From Geobacillus genomosp. 3 (GTDB lineage Bacteria > Bacillota > Bacilli > Bacillales > Anoxybacillaceae), in contig NC_022080.4 in assembly GCF_000445995.2 (NCBI RefSeq), positions 2,940,001 to 3,004,000 on the forward strand: 64,000 nt of DNA, written 5' to 3'. Position numbers and translations under genes: made by a program. Shown here piece after piece: positions 25,635 through 33,743 of this stretch (positions within the stretch are counted from its first letter, which is position 1; every line of letters starts with the position of its first letter). Below the pieces are notes generated by a model. It did no database searches and was not told the DNA's origin. It saw only the letters and a list, made by a program, of their open reading frames with translations.

Positions 25635-26258
25635 CTACGGCTGCGGGATCACCGCCGCCAACCGGTCGACCAACCGTTCAATCATCCCGCCATTCAGCCG
25701 GTAGCTCGCCGGATTGACGATAAGGCGCGATGTCACCTCGGCGATGCGCTCCAGTTCAACCAGCCCGTTTTCCCGGAGCGTCTGTCCGGTCGAAACAATA
25801 TCGACGATCCGGTCGGCGAGTCCAATGAGCGGGGCGAGCTCAATCGATCCGTTCAAACGGATGATTTCCACTTGCTCACCTTGTTCGCGAAAATACGTCG
25901 ACGCAATATTGGGGTATTTCGTCGCCACCCGCGGCGCGATTTCGTTCATCTTCCCATCCGGCAGCCCGGCCACCGCCAAATGGCAGCGGCTGATTTGCAA
26001 ATCCAATAGCTCGTATACGTTCCGCTCTTCTTCCATTAACACATCCTTGCCGGCAATGCCCAAATCGGCGACCCCATGCTCCACATATGTGACGACATCC
26101 ATCGGTTTCGCCAAAATAAAGCGCAGCTGCTCCTCCGCCACCTCGATCACAAGCTTGCGCGACTCTTCAAACTCCGGCGGCAGCCGGTAATCGGCCTGGC
26201 GGAGAAGCTCAAGCGCTTCGTCGAAAATGCGCCCTTTTGGCATCGCAATCGTCAGCAT
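25635..26258 (-). CDS. hisG: ATP phosphoribosyltransferase, short form
   Basis: First and committed step of histidine synthesis. 207 aa, the short form that lacks the C-terminal regulatory domain and depends on HisZ, which is encoded just upstream. The PRPP-binding loop [14 protein letters not shown] and the N-terminal [10 protein letters not shown] are visible. AAGGAGGAAG precedes the ATG. Confidence 0.97.
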   Translation of the reverse strand: MLTIAMPKGRIFDEALELLRQADYRLPPEFEESRKLVIEVAEEQLRFILAKPMDVVTYVEHGVADLGIAGKDVLMEEERNVYELLDLQISRCHLAVAGLPDGKMNEIAPRVATKYPNIASTYFREQGEQVEIIRLNGSIELAPLIGLADRIVDIVSTGQTLRENGLVELERIAEVTSRLIVNPASYRLNGGMIERLVDRLAAVIPQP

Positions 26259-26287
26259 CGTTCTTCCTCCTTGCTCCTCATCATGTC

Positions 26288-26313
26288 AAACGCCGCGCCT
26301 CGCCGCGGCGTTT
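26288..26313 (-). other. Perfect 10-bp hairpin in the hisZ-hisG spacer
   Basis: AAACGCCGCG (26288-26297) and CGCGGCGTTT (26304-26313) close a 6-nt loop about 30 nt before the hisG start. On the minus strand only TTT-GAC follows, so it is at best a weak terminator. The remaining 170 nt of the 26259-26483 gap are GC-rich without a recognisable gene. Confidence 0.6.
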
Positions 26314-26483
26314 TGCAGCCCGCGGCCTCATCCGCTTCCGCCATCCCCTTCCGGCCTCAGAAAGCGCGGATCGCCTCTTTCATTGCATGGCCTTTTCGTC
26401 TCTTTTGCCCTATGCGCTCCTTCGTATCATTCCCATCCGCCGCTCCCCTGCTTCATCCGCTGCAGGTTTCGTGTCTCCGGCGT

Positions 26484-27671
26484 TCATGGTTCGTCATGCC
26501 CGCCGCCGCGGCCGAGCAAATACACAATCGACCGGTAGCGCTGGCTGTAGGCGTCAATATCGCGAATGCCGGCGATGTGCTGCAAGACGACGCGCTGGCC
26601 TTCCGCCCGTTTCGCTTCCGCCAACTCCACCGCTTCCGCCAGCCGCTCTTGGCTGAAGACGATGCACTCGATGTCACCGCGCACATCCGTTTCCCCGATC
26701 GCCTCAATCAACCGGTCAACGCGCAACCCAAACCCCGTCGCCGGCGCCGGACGGGAAAACTTCGCCAACAAATCATCGTACCGCCCGCCGTTGCCGATCG
26801 GGAATCCGACCTGCTCGGCGTACACGTCAAACAAAATGCCGGTGTAGTAGCTCATATGGCTGACAAGCGCCATATCAAGCTTCACCGCCTCGGCCACTCC
26901 GTACGTCCGAAGCGCCGCCATAAGCGCGGACAACTCGTCGGCCGCCCGCCGCCCTTCGTCGCTTGTGACGAGCGTTTTCGCCTCGTCTATCACGTCCGTG
27001 CCGCCGCGCAGCGAAAGAAGATCCAACAACCGCTTTTGATCGATCGATGAAAGCGGCCATGACTTCACATGTTCACGGTAGCCGACGTAGTTTTTCTCAT
27101 ATAAGAAACGGCGCAATACGCTCGCCCGCTCTTCATTCCCTAAAATCTCCAAAAACAGCGCATTCACATACCCGATATGGCCGATGGCCACCGAAAAGCG
27201 ACCGAGCCCTGCCCGTTTCAGCAGCGCGACCATCAAACTGATCACCTCGGCATCGGCGGTCACCGTGCCGTCGCCAACCAGCTCCACACCGATCTGCTCA
27301 AACTCCGCCGGCCGGCCGCCCTCGCGCTGCTGGGCGCGGAACACGTTGGCGTTGTACGCCAACCGGAGCGGATTGCCGTCGTCATAAAGCCTTGACGCCG
27401 CCACCCGGGCGATCGGCGCCGTCATATCGGGCCGAAGCACGAGCGTATGCCCTTGCTGGTCGAGAAGCTTAAACAGCCGATGATCGGCAATCGCCGACGC
27501 CGTCCCGACCGTTTCATAATACTCCAACGTCGGCGTTTCAATAAACTCATACCCCCAACGCTCAATTTCCTCCGCCATCACCGAGCGCACTTGCTTTTTC
27601 AACTCATATAAAAACGGCAGCGTATCGCGCATGCCTAACGGTTTTTCAAACATGAACAACTTTTTTGCCAT
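26484..27671 (-). CDS. hisZ: ATP phosphoribosyltransferase regulatory subunit HisZ
   Basis: Histidyl-tRNA synthetase paralogue that forms a hetero-octamer with short HisG and carries histidine feedback control. 395 aa from the ATG at 27671. Class II motif 2 (FRAQQREGGRPAEFEQIGVE) and the histidine loops are recognisable, while the anticodon-binding domain is absent. An in-frame extension to 27833 runs through the promoter. First gene of the his operon. Confidence 0.95.
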   Translation of the reverse strand: MAKKLFMFEKPLGMRDTLPFLYELKKQVRSVMAEEIERWGYEFIETPTLEYYETVGTASAIADHRLFKLLDQQGHTLVLRPDMTAPIARVAASRLYDDGNPLRLAYNANVFRAQQREGGRPAEFEQIGVELVGDGTVTADAEVISLMVALLKRAGLGRFSVAIGHIGYVNALFLEILGNEERASVLRRFLYEKNYVGYREHVKSWPLSSIDQKRLLDLLSLRGGTDVIDEAKTLVTSDEGRRAADELSALMAALRTYGVAEAVKLDMALVSHMSYYTGILFDVYAEQVGFPIGNGGRYDDLLAKFSRPAPATGFGLRVDRLIEAIGETDVRGDIECIVFSQERLAEAVELAEAKRAEGQRVVLQHIAGIRDIDAYSQRYRSIVYLLGRGGGHDEP

Positions 27672-27747
27672 GTCCCCACGCCCTTTATCGAAATACTTTA
27701 GGAAATACTTTAGTTTGCTAATATGGTAGAGAAGTGAAGTTATTAGT

Positions 27748-27776
27748 AGTTTACTCCTTTGCGGCCACAGCGTCAA
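27748..27776 (-). promoter_or_regulatory. Promoter of the his operon
   Basis: Minus-strand TTGACG (27771-27776) and TAAACT (27748-27753) with 17-bp spacing. Between promoter and hisZ a directly repeated CTAAAGTATTTC (two copies, 12 nt) could be an operator. I see no T-box or attenuator. Confidence 0.65.
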
Positions 27777-27800
27777 GAGGGAACGCGCCATCCACAACAA

Positions 27801-27843
27801 AACGGACAAGACCGCTTCCAAAACGGGAAGCACTTGTCCGTTT
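27801..27843. terminator. Terminator of the hprK-yvoF cluster
   Basis: AACGGACAAG (27801-27810) pairs with CTTGTCCGTT (27833-27842), with an inner GCTTCC/GGAAGC stem. On the minus strand TTTTGTTGT follows. It separates yvoF from the his promoter. Confidence 0.85.
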
Positions 27844-27981
27844 CATTCCGCACCGTATAGGCGACCGCCTCCGCCCCATGATCGCGATCAAGAAAATCAC
27901 CATCGTCAATTTGACCACTTTGTGATCGAAAAACTGCAACACTCGATCTTCCAGATTTTCCACACAAAAACCCGCCCCCGT

Positions 27982-28479
27982 TCAATCGGAAGGCGCGTCA
28001 TTCCGGCGGACGATGCGCATCGGGCAGCCGGCGACCATCGCTCCAGGCGGGACGTCTTGATGGACGACGGTGCCGGCGGCGACGACAGCGCGGTCGCCGA
28101 TCACCACACCGGGCAAAATGGTCGAGTTCGCGCCGACCATCACCTCATCGCCGATCACGACATCCCCGAGGCGGTATTCGTCAATCAAATATTCGTGGGC
28201 GAGAATGGTCGTATTGTAGCCGATGACGCAGTTGCGGCCGATATGGATTTTTTCCGGGAAGAGAATGTCCGGCATGACCATAAAGGCGAGGGCGGTCTGC
28301 TCGCCGATGTTCATGCCGAGAAACGTGCGGTACAGCCAGCGTTTCAGCGGCAAAAACGGCGTGTAGCGCCCGATTTGGATGATGATGACGTTTTTCAGCA
28401 CTTTCCAAAACGATACGGTGCGATACAATTGCCAGAGCGAGTTCGCCCCTTGAACGGGGTATTTGGTCGTCCGTCTCAT
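27982..28479 (-). CDS. yvoF: Left-handed beta-helix acyltransferase, YvoF-like
   Basis: Hexapeptide-repeat acetyltransferase (maltose/galactoside O-acetyltransferase type), 165 aa. Imperfect repeats of the LxxGxx kind run from GRNCVIGYNTTILAHEYLI through VIGDEVMVGANSTILPGVVIGDRAVVAAGTVV. Acceptor unknown. B. subtilis YvoF homologues begin at MRKTDRHPV-like sequence, matching MRRTTKYPV here (ATG at 28479). An ATG at 28524 overlapping the ppaX stop (ATGA) is the alternative; a good ribosome-binding site (AAAGGAGGAA) lies between the two, separated from 28479 by a hairpin. Confidence 0.85.
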   Translation of the reverse strand: MRRTTKYPVQGANSLWQLYRTVSFWKVLKNVIIIQIGRYTPFLPLKRWLYRTFLGMNIGEQTALAFMVMPDILFPEKIHIGRNCVIGYNTTILAHEYLIDEYRLGDVVIGDEVMVGANSTILPGVVIGDRAVVAAGTVVHQDVPPGAMVAGCPMRIVRRNDAPSD

Positions 28480-28486
28480 TAGGGGC

Positions 28487-28521
28487 GCCGCCCCCGGAAT
28501 GCGGGAGCGGCTTCCTCCTTT
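28487..28521 (-). promoter_or_regulatory. Ribosome-binding site separated from yvoF start by a hairpin
   Basis: AAAGGAGGAA (28512-28521) is followed on the minus strand by a 9-bp stem (28503-28511 with 28487-28495, one G-U pair, 7-nt loop) and then 7 nt before the ATG at 28479. If the stem folds, the Shine-Dalgarno to start distance becomes the normal 9 nt; unfolded it is 34 nt. Confidence 0.5.
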
Positions 28522-29165
28522 CATTCGTGTACGCCGACAATATCCAACAAATCACTCATTTTTTCCAGCATATAGTCCGGTTCATATTGTGCCAAATATT
28601 CGCGCCCTTTAATCGCCCAGGCGACGCCGGCTGTTTTCACTCCGGCGTTTTTGCCGGCCAAAATGTCGTGGTAGTTGTCCCCGACCATGAGCGCTTCGTC
28701 CGGCGTTGACTGCAACATGCCAAGCGCTTTATGAATCGGCTCGGGATCGGGCTTTGGCCGCGTGACGTCATCAAGGCCGATGACGCACGAGAAAAACGGT
28801 TCCAACCGCGTTTTTCTCAGCCCCATCAAGGCGGTGTCATGAATTTTCGTCGTCACAACGCCCAAGCGGAATCCGTGGCGGTGGAGCGTTTCGATCGTTT
28901 CATACACCGTCTCAAACTCGCGGATCAGCTCGTCATGGCGGGCATGATTGAACGTGCGGTACGTTTTCACCATTTCTTCCATCCGTTCCGGATCGAGCGA
29001 GCCGAACGTTTCATAAAGCGACGGGCCGATAAACGGCAAGACGTCCTCGCGCCCGTAGCGGCCCGGGTAGTATTGTTCCAACGTATGCAAAAACGACTGG
29101 ATGATGAGCTCATTCGTATCAATCAACGTGCCGTCAAGGTCAAACAAAATGGTGCGAATCGTCAT
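28521..29165 (-). CDS. ppaX: Pyrophosphatase PpaX
   Basis: HAD-superfamily phosphatase, 214 aa. Motif I is [11 protein letters not shown], motif II lies in VVTTK, and motif III/IV in KPDPEPI and MVGDNYHDI. In bacilli PpaX hydrolyses pyrophosphate released when HPr kinase/phosphorylase dephosphorylates Ser-P-HPr, which explains its place in the hprK-lgt-yvoD-ppaX-yvoF cluster. Start overlaps the yvoD stop (ATGA). Confidence 0.95.
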   Translation of the reverse strand: MTIRTILFDLDGTLIDTNELIIQSFLHTLEQYYPGRYGREDVLPFIGPSLYETFGSLDPERMEEMVKTYRTFNHARHDELIREFETVYETIETLHRHGFRLGVVTTKIHDTALMGLRKTRLEPFFSCVIGLDDVTRPKPDPEPIHKALGMLQSTPDEALMVGDNYHDILAGKNAGVKTAGVAWAIKGREYLAQYEPDYMLEKMSDLLDIVGVHE

Positions 29166-30100
29166 GAAGCGGCTTCCTTTCTAGTCGATTGTTCAAAGCG
29201 GCGCCAAATGAACGCCACGGCCATCGTCAGAAGCACCGCCGTCAGCAGGCGGATCAAAAGCAGCGGCCAGACGGGAATGCCAAGCGGGACGAAAATGAGC
29301 GTATCCTCGACGACCGCATGGCAAGATACGAGAAAAATAAACGCCAGCGTCAAATCGCGCTTCGAGACGCCGTCTTCTTTCGCCGCCTGAATCATCACCC
29401 CCGCCCCGTACGCCAGGCCGAACACAAAGCCGGCGGCGAGCGTGAGCGACGTGTTTGGGCTCATGCCCAGCATCTTCGTCGCCGGCGCCATCCAGCGCGA
29501 AACCGTCTCGATCCAGTGGCGTTCTTTTAATATTTGAATGACCGTCATAAGCGGGATGACGATCGCGACGAGCTGCACGATGCCGGCAACCGCTTTTTTC
29601 AGCGCCGCTAAGATGATCGCTCCCCAGCCGGACGGCGGCGCGGCTTCATGCGTGACAAACCCATATTGGGCGATCTCCTGTCCCCCGTCCCATAGATGGG
29701 CGATCAACAGCCCGGATACCAACGCGAGCCCGATGCGCACGACGATCATTAGCCAGACGCTCATCCCGGTGCGCGAGGCGACCGATGACTCAACGATCAA
29801 GTTATGGGAGAAGGAAAGCATGACCGCGAGAATGAACACTTCTTTCACCGTAAACTCGATCGTCAGCATCGCCCCGATCGCCGCGTACAGCCCAAGCAAC
29901 TTGCCGAGCACAAGCGGCACGGCCGCATCGCCGGATAAGCCGAACCATTTCATCAGCGGCGCGACCCCCTCAATGATCCACGAAAAAAGCGGCGTCGGCT
30001 GCAGCAACGCCAGAATGAGCGTCACCGGGAAAATGATTTTCCCGAGCGCCCACGATGTCTTCAGCCCGGCGAGCACGCCGCGCTGCAACGTTCCTGTCAT
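29162..30100 (-). CDS. yvoD: YvoD-like nucleoside-recognition (Gate) domain membrane protein
   Basis: 312-aa polytopic membrane protein with eight or so hydrophobic segments and the Gate/nucleoside-recognition pattern (for example the [23 protein letters not shown] region split between helices). Location between lgt and ppaX matches B. subtilis YvoD. Transport substrate unknown. AGGAGAAC precedes the ATG. Confidence 0.85.
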   Translation of the reverse strand: MTGTLQRGVLAGLKTSWALGKIIFPVTLILALLQPTPLFSWIIEGVAPLMKWFGLSGDAAVPLVLGKLLGLYAAIGAMLTIEFTVKEVFILAVMLSFSHNLIVESSVASRTGMSVWLMIVVRIGLALVSGLLIAHLWDGGQEIAQYGFVTHEAAPPSGWGAIILAALKKAVAGIVQLVAIVIPLMTVIQILKERHWIETVSRWMAPATKMLGMSPNTSLTLAAGFVFGLAYGAGVMIQAAKEDGVSKRDLTLAFIFLVSCHAVVEDTLIFVPLGIPVWPLLLIRLLTAVLLTMAVAFIWRRFEQSTRKEAAS

Positions 30101-30112
30101 GTTCTCCTCTCT

Positions 30113-30183
30113 CCTTTGCTAGTCTTGCCCGTGCATGATAGCTTTTGAATCGCCCCAGCGGAACAGGGCCTTTGCTAGTCTTG
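30113..30183. repeat. 15-bp direct repeat at the lgt stop and the yvoD ribosome-binding site
   Basis: CCTTTGCTAGTCTTG occurs at 30113-30127 and at 30169-30183, 56 bp apart. The second copy contains the lgt stop codon, the first copy the start of the yvoD leader. It looks like a short duplication at the gene border. Confidence 0.8.
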
Positions 30184-30984
30184 ATACCGCTCCTTGGCCC
30201 AGCCTTTTGCCCGGCGCACAATCCAAAGCGTCACAGACAAAACGATGAGCGTCACGGACATCACTTGCGCCGCCCGCAAACCGCCGGCCAGCATCAAGCT
30301 GTCGGTGCGCATCCCTTCAATCCAAAAGCGGCCGACGGAATACCAAATCAAATACGACAAAAACAGCTCGCCGCGCCGCAAGTTGACGCGCCGGAGCCAA
30401 AGCAAAAGACAAAAGCCCGCGATGTTCCAAAGCGATTCATACAAAAACGTCGGATGCCAATACTGGCCGTTAATATACATTTGGTTGATGATCCAATCCG
30501 GCAAATGCAAGTTTTCCAGAAATTCGCGCGACACCGGGCCGCCGTGCGCCTCTTGGTTCATGAAATTGCCCCAGCGCCCGATCGCCTGGCCTAAAATGAT
30601 GCTCGGTGCGGCAATATCGGCAAGCTTCCAAAACGACAGCCCGCGCACGCGGGCAAACACGACAGCGGTCGCCACCGCCCCGATCAAGCCGCCGTGAATG
30701 GCAAGGCCGCCTTGCCAAATTTGCGGAATCTCGGCCAAATGTTTGGAATAGTAGTCCCACTCAAACAGCACGTAATACGCCCGCGCGCAGACAATGGCGA
30801 TCGGCACGGCAAACAGCACCAAATCGACAAACGTCTCTTTCGGCAAGCCGCGCCGCACCGCTTCGCGGGTGGCGAGCCACAGCCCGATCAAGACGCCCGT
30901 GCCGATAATGACGCCGTACCAATAAATTGTAATCGGACCAAGCTGCAAAAACACGCGGTCCAGTGGCTCGATTGCCGGTTCCAT
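30175..30984 (-). CDS. lgt: Prolipoprotein diacylglyceryl transferase
   Basis: Membrane enzyme that adds diacylglycerol to the cysteine of lipoprotein precursors. 269 aa with seven predicted membrane helices. The conserved HGGLIGA and the signature [15 protein letters not shown] are present. It follows hprK as in B. subtilis. Clients in this window include the lipoprotein cytochrome c encoded at 51899-52237. The 233-nt gap to hprK (30985-31217) shows no gene and no clear terminator. Confidence 0.96.
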   Translation of the reverse strand: MEPAIEPLDRVFLQLGPITIYWYGVIIGTGVLIGLWLATREAVRRGLPKETFVDLVLFAVPIAIVCARAYYVLFEWDYYSKHLAEIPQIWQGGLAIHGGLIGAVATAVVFARVRGLSFWKLADIAAPSIILGQAIGRWGNFMNQEAHGGPVSREFLENLHLPDWIINQMYINGQYWHPTFLYESLWNIAGFCLLLWLRRVNLRRGELFLSYLIWYSVGRFWIEGMRTDSLMLAGGLRAAQVMSVTLIVLSVTLWIVRRAKGWAKERYQD

Positions 30985-31217
30985 GTTGAACGCCTCCTTT
31001 GCGGTGATTGATGGTCGCCGCAGCTTCTGTTCATTTGACCGTCATCGTCATATCTTCCGCCAACAGTCATTCTTACCGGAACTTCCTTGTTCATTTTCAA
31101 GGGTGGGGGATTGAGCCGGAAATCGTGCTCCACTATGAAGAAGCGGCATAAAAGTGCTGTTTCTCTATTGCCCAAGAACGGGCGATGGAAGGAACAGCGC
31201 TGTTTTCCAGACGATTG

Positions 31218-32153
31218 CTATGTTTCGTCATGTTCCCCTTCTTCAATGGCATCGCTCAGCCGCGCCGAAAATTCCTCGGCCGCATTGACCCCCATCCGTT
31301 TCAGCCGGAAATTCATCGCCGCCACCTCGACGATGACCGCCAAGTTGCGCCCCGGGCGAACCGGAATCGTCAGTTTGGGCAATTCGGTGTCCAAAATTTT
31401 TACCCTTTCTTCTTCCAAACCGAGCCGGTCGTATTGCTTCTGTGGGTCCCACAGCTCTAAATCAATGACCAAGGAAATGCGCTTATGCGGCAGCACCGCC
31501 CCGGCGCCGAACAAGGTCATCATATTAATAATGCCAAGTCCGCGAATTTCAAGCAAATGTTCAATCAGCTCCGGCGCGCTGCCGATCAACGTATCCTCGT
31601 CCTCTTGGCGGATTTCGACACAGTCATCGGCGACCAGCCGATGGCCGCGCTTGACAAGCTCGAGCGCCGTCTCGCTTTTGCCGACGCCGCTTTTGCCTGT
31701 AATCAATACGCCGACACCGTACACATCGACGAGGACACCGTGCACCGCCGTTGTCGGGGCAAGCTTGCTTTCTAAATAGTTTGTCAACCGGCTTGACAAC
31801 CGGGTCGTTTTCATCGTCGAGCGCATGACCGGAACCGACTGGCGCTCGGACGCTGCAATCAACTCCGGCGGCACATCCAAGCCGCGCGAGACGATAATCC
31901 CGGGCGTAATATCGGTACAAAGCCGCTCCATCCGCGCCTGCTTTTCTCCCGGCGTCAACGTTTCATAAAACGACAGCTCCGTCCGCCCGAGCAGCTGCAG
32001 GCGCTCCGCCGGATAGTAGGCGAAATAACCGGCCATTTCAATCCCCGGCCGCGACAAATCGCTTGTCGTAATCGGACGGTAAATGCCTTCGGCGCCGCTG
32101 ACGAGCTCGAGCTGGAACTGTTCGATGATGTCTTTTGTCCGCACTTTTGGCAT
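31218..32153 (-). CDS. hprK: HPr kinase/phosphorylase
   Basis: Bifunctional enzyme that phosphorylates Ser46 of HPr and Crh and removes that phosphate, the sensor of carbon catabolite repression. 311 aa from the ATG at 32153. Walker A is GKSGVGKS and the family signature region ([19 protein letters not shown]) follows. AAAGGAG precedes the start. Its substrate Crh is encoded at 13971-14228 and its pyrophosphate product is handled by PpaX two genes downstream. A TACAAT box at 32188-32193 may be its -10. Confidence 0.96.
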   Translation of the reverse strand: MPKVRTKDIIEQFQLELVSGAEGIYRPITTSDLSRPGIEMAGYFAYYPAERLQLLGRTELSFYETLTPGEKQARMERLCTDITPGIIVSRGLDVPPELIAASERQSVPVMRSTMKTTRLSSRLTNYLESKLAPTTAVHGVLVDVYGVGVLITGKSGVGKSETALELVKRGHRLVADDCVEIRQEDEDTLIGSAPELIEHLLEIRGLGIINMMTLFGAGAVLPHKRISLVIDLELWDPQKQYDRLGLEEERVKILDTELPKLTIPVRPGRNLAVIVEVAAMNFRLKRMGVNAAEEFSARLSDAIEEGEHDET

Positions 32154-32357
32154 AATCGGCCTTTCTCTCCTTTCTTCGTCTTTTTCCATTGTAGCACGTT
32201 TCGTTTCACCGTTGAATGGAAAACATCGGGGGAAACAAAACGAGGACGCCTAAAGTGGCGCCCATGGAGACAAAAAGCCGCTTTCGTCGTGAAACAGAGA
32301 GACTCCGGTCTAAGCATAGCGAGGCGGAATTGTTTTACAACTATATGCATCAATACG

Positions 32358-32384
32358 AAAAAGGGGTATGTTGACACCCTTTTT
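32358..32384. terminator. Bidirectional terminator before hprK
   Basis: AAAAAGGGGT and ACACCCTTTTT form a stem with one bulged base, with T/A tracts within the stem on both sides. It lies 88 nt downstream of the YvlD gene. The remainder of 32154-32471 holds only the likely hprK promoter region. Confidence 0.75.
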
Positions 32385-32471
32385 CACCCCGACCGAAACA
32401 CCGAGCCGATTCGTCATGTTGTATGTCGTATTTCACTGAGAGACAGGCGGCCGTTTGCGTCTGCTTCCTTA

Positions 32472-32834
32472 TTACGACCGATTGCGCAGCGGCTCCACAA
32501 TCCCTTTTTGCACAAGCAAGTGGAAAAATGACAAGACGATCGAAGCGAGCAACGCTGTGCCAAAACCGCCAATCTGGAAGGCATCGCCCATCAATCCGGC
32601 CGTCATCATCAACGTGATGGCGTTAATGACAAACAAAAACAAGCCGAGCGTCAACACCGTCACCGGCAGCGTCAACAAAATAAGCACCGGGCGGACAACG
32701 GCATTGAGCACCGCCAAAATCAAGCTCGCCAAAAACGCCGCTCCCATGCCGCTGAAATGAATGTCGGCAAAATAGCCGTCAATCGCCATAAGCAGCACCG
32801 TATTAATAAAAACTCCAATCAGCCAATTGAGCAT
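32472..32834 (-). CDS. yvlD: YvlD-like phage holin 4-TM family membrane protein
   Basis: 120-aa protein with four hydrophobic helices and the conserved NAVVRPVLILLTLPVTVLTLG segment of the Phage_holin_4_2 family. B. subtilis YvlD belongs to an envelope-stress operon next to hprK; the other members (YvlA-C) are not here. Start at the ATG 32834 after a weak GGTGATG. Confidence 0.82.
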   Translation of the reverse strand: MLNWLIGVFINTVLLMAIDGYFADIHFSGMGAAFLASLILAVLNAVVRPVLILLTLPVTVLTLGLFLFVINAITLMMTAGLMGDAFQIGGFGTALLASIVLSFFHLLVQKGIVEPLRNRS

Positions 32835-32956
32835 CACATCACCATCTTTGCTTGTGGTCTTCTTCGGGTCGCCGCTTCCCATGCGGGCTTTTGTTCTATC
32901 TTGCCTCGAACCGGCAGCCAGCAATCATCATTTTCCGTTGGCGGCGCTGTTATCTT

Positions 32957-33283
32957 TTATTTTAACACTTGAATGCCTTTCACGACATTCCAAATCACGA
33001 CAACGAGGTTCACCGCTCCGGCGGCGAGAAAGCCAAGCCAAACGAGGCCACCGCTAAAAAGAAACGATTCGCCCCCCCAATGGCCGAGCAAGACAGGAAA
33101 CGCCGACAACGCGATAAACAAGCCGACCGTCAAAACCGGAATCAAGTGCGACACGAGCGACCGCTTCGCATGGCGTTTCACGTCCATATCCTCAACGACG
33201 AAATAGACGACAATCGGCAAAAGGAACGGCGCAAAAAAGACGCTGAAATAACAGAGCGCAGCCAGCACTTTATTCGTCGACAA
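32957..33283 (-). CDS. DUF4870-type small membrane protein
   Basis: 108 aa with three membrane segments and the pattern LCYFSVFFAPFLLPIVVYF...HAKRSLVSHLIP, typical of DUF4870 proteins (Tic20-like fold). Function unknown. The start is TTG at 33283, with AAAGGGGATAGAGGG upstream; no ATG or GTG alternative fits. It precedes yvlD by 122 nt. Confidence 0.72.
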   Translation of the reverse strand: MSTNKVLAALCYFSVFFAPFLLPIVVYFVVEDMDVKRHAKRSLVSHLIPVLTVGLFIALSAFPVLLGHWGGESFLFSGGLVWLGFLAAGAVNLVVVIWNVVKGIQVLK

Positions 33284-33679
33284 CCCTCTATCCCCTTTCC
33301 TTCGTCACTCTATCTGTATATACGCTGCCTGGCAAAAAAAGTTTCCGCTTTCAGCGCCTTCATTAGAACAGCTTGCGTGTGAACTGCCGGCCGCTTCACA
33401 TCCTAACGGATTTTTGACGCGGGGGCTTCTCGGGTCACCCCTTTTCGTTTCAAGAGTTGATCTCCCACTTTCTTACTGGAACGCCCCTTGAAGTGGAAGA
33501 CTTCTTTCGGAAATCTGTTCATGGGAGGAGATGGTTCAAATCTTCGCCTTGCAGCGAGCTGTCCACTAAGCCATCCCATGCGCCCCAGTCTGCGCAAAAC
33601 CGCAAACGCGTGAAAAATAGAGCGCTCTAAACGCCCGCCATTGGCATCGATGCAACGACATTCCCCGCGTTCCTGCGCA
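33284..33679. other. Gene-free stretch between uvrA and the DUF4870 gene
   Basis: About 400 nt without a convincing gene. A minus-strand open frame (33403-33747) is continuous but includes the uvrA terminator palindrome and has no family resemblance I recognise, so I do not call it. A degraded mobile-element remnant is possible but not supported. Confidence 0.4.
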
Positions 33680-33716
33680 AAAAGAAGCGGCAAAGGCGCT
33701 GCGCCTTTGCCGCTTC
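33680..33716 (-). terminator. Terminator of uvrBA
   Basis: A perfect 15-bp stem (33684-33698 with 33702-33716) closes a 3-nt loop and is followed on the minus strand by TTTTT. It lies 27 nt after the uvrA stop. Confidence 0.92.
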
Positions 33717-33743
33717 GGTCATCCGTCAAGTTCGGCCGGCCCA

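Noticed and set aside
27672..27770. T-box or attenuator leader for the his operon
   Set aside because: The leader is short, lacks the T-box sequence and a terminator; only a direct repeat is visible.
27751..27963. 70-codon minus-strand frame after yvoF with a GTG start and a hydrophobic stretch
   Set aside because: A GGGGG box precedes it, but the frame runs through the terminator stem at 27801-27843 and the his promoter. It may be a decayed gene, but there is not enough to call it.
33525..33545. GGTTCAAATC resembling a tRNA T-arm
   Set aside because: No acceptor, D or anticodon stem can be formed around it.
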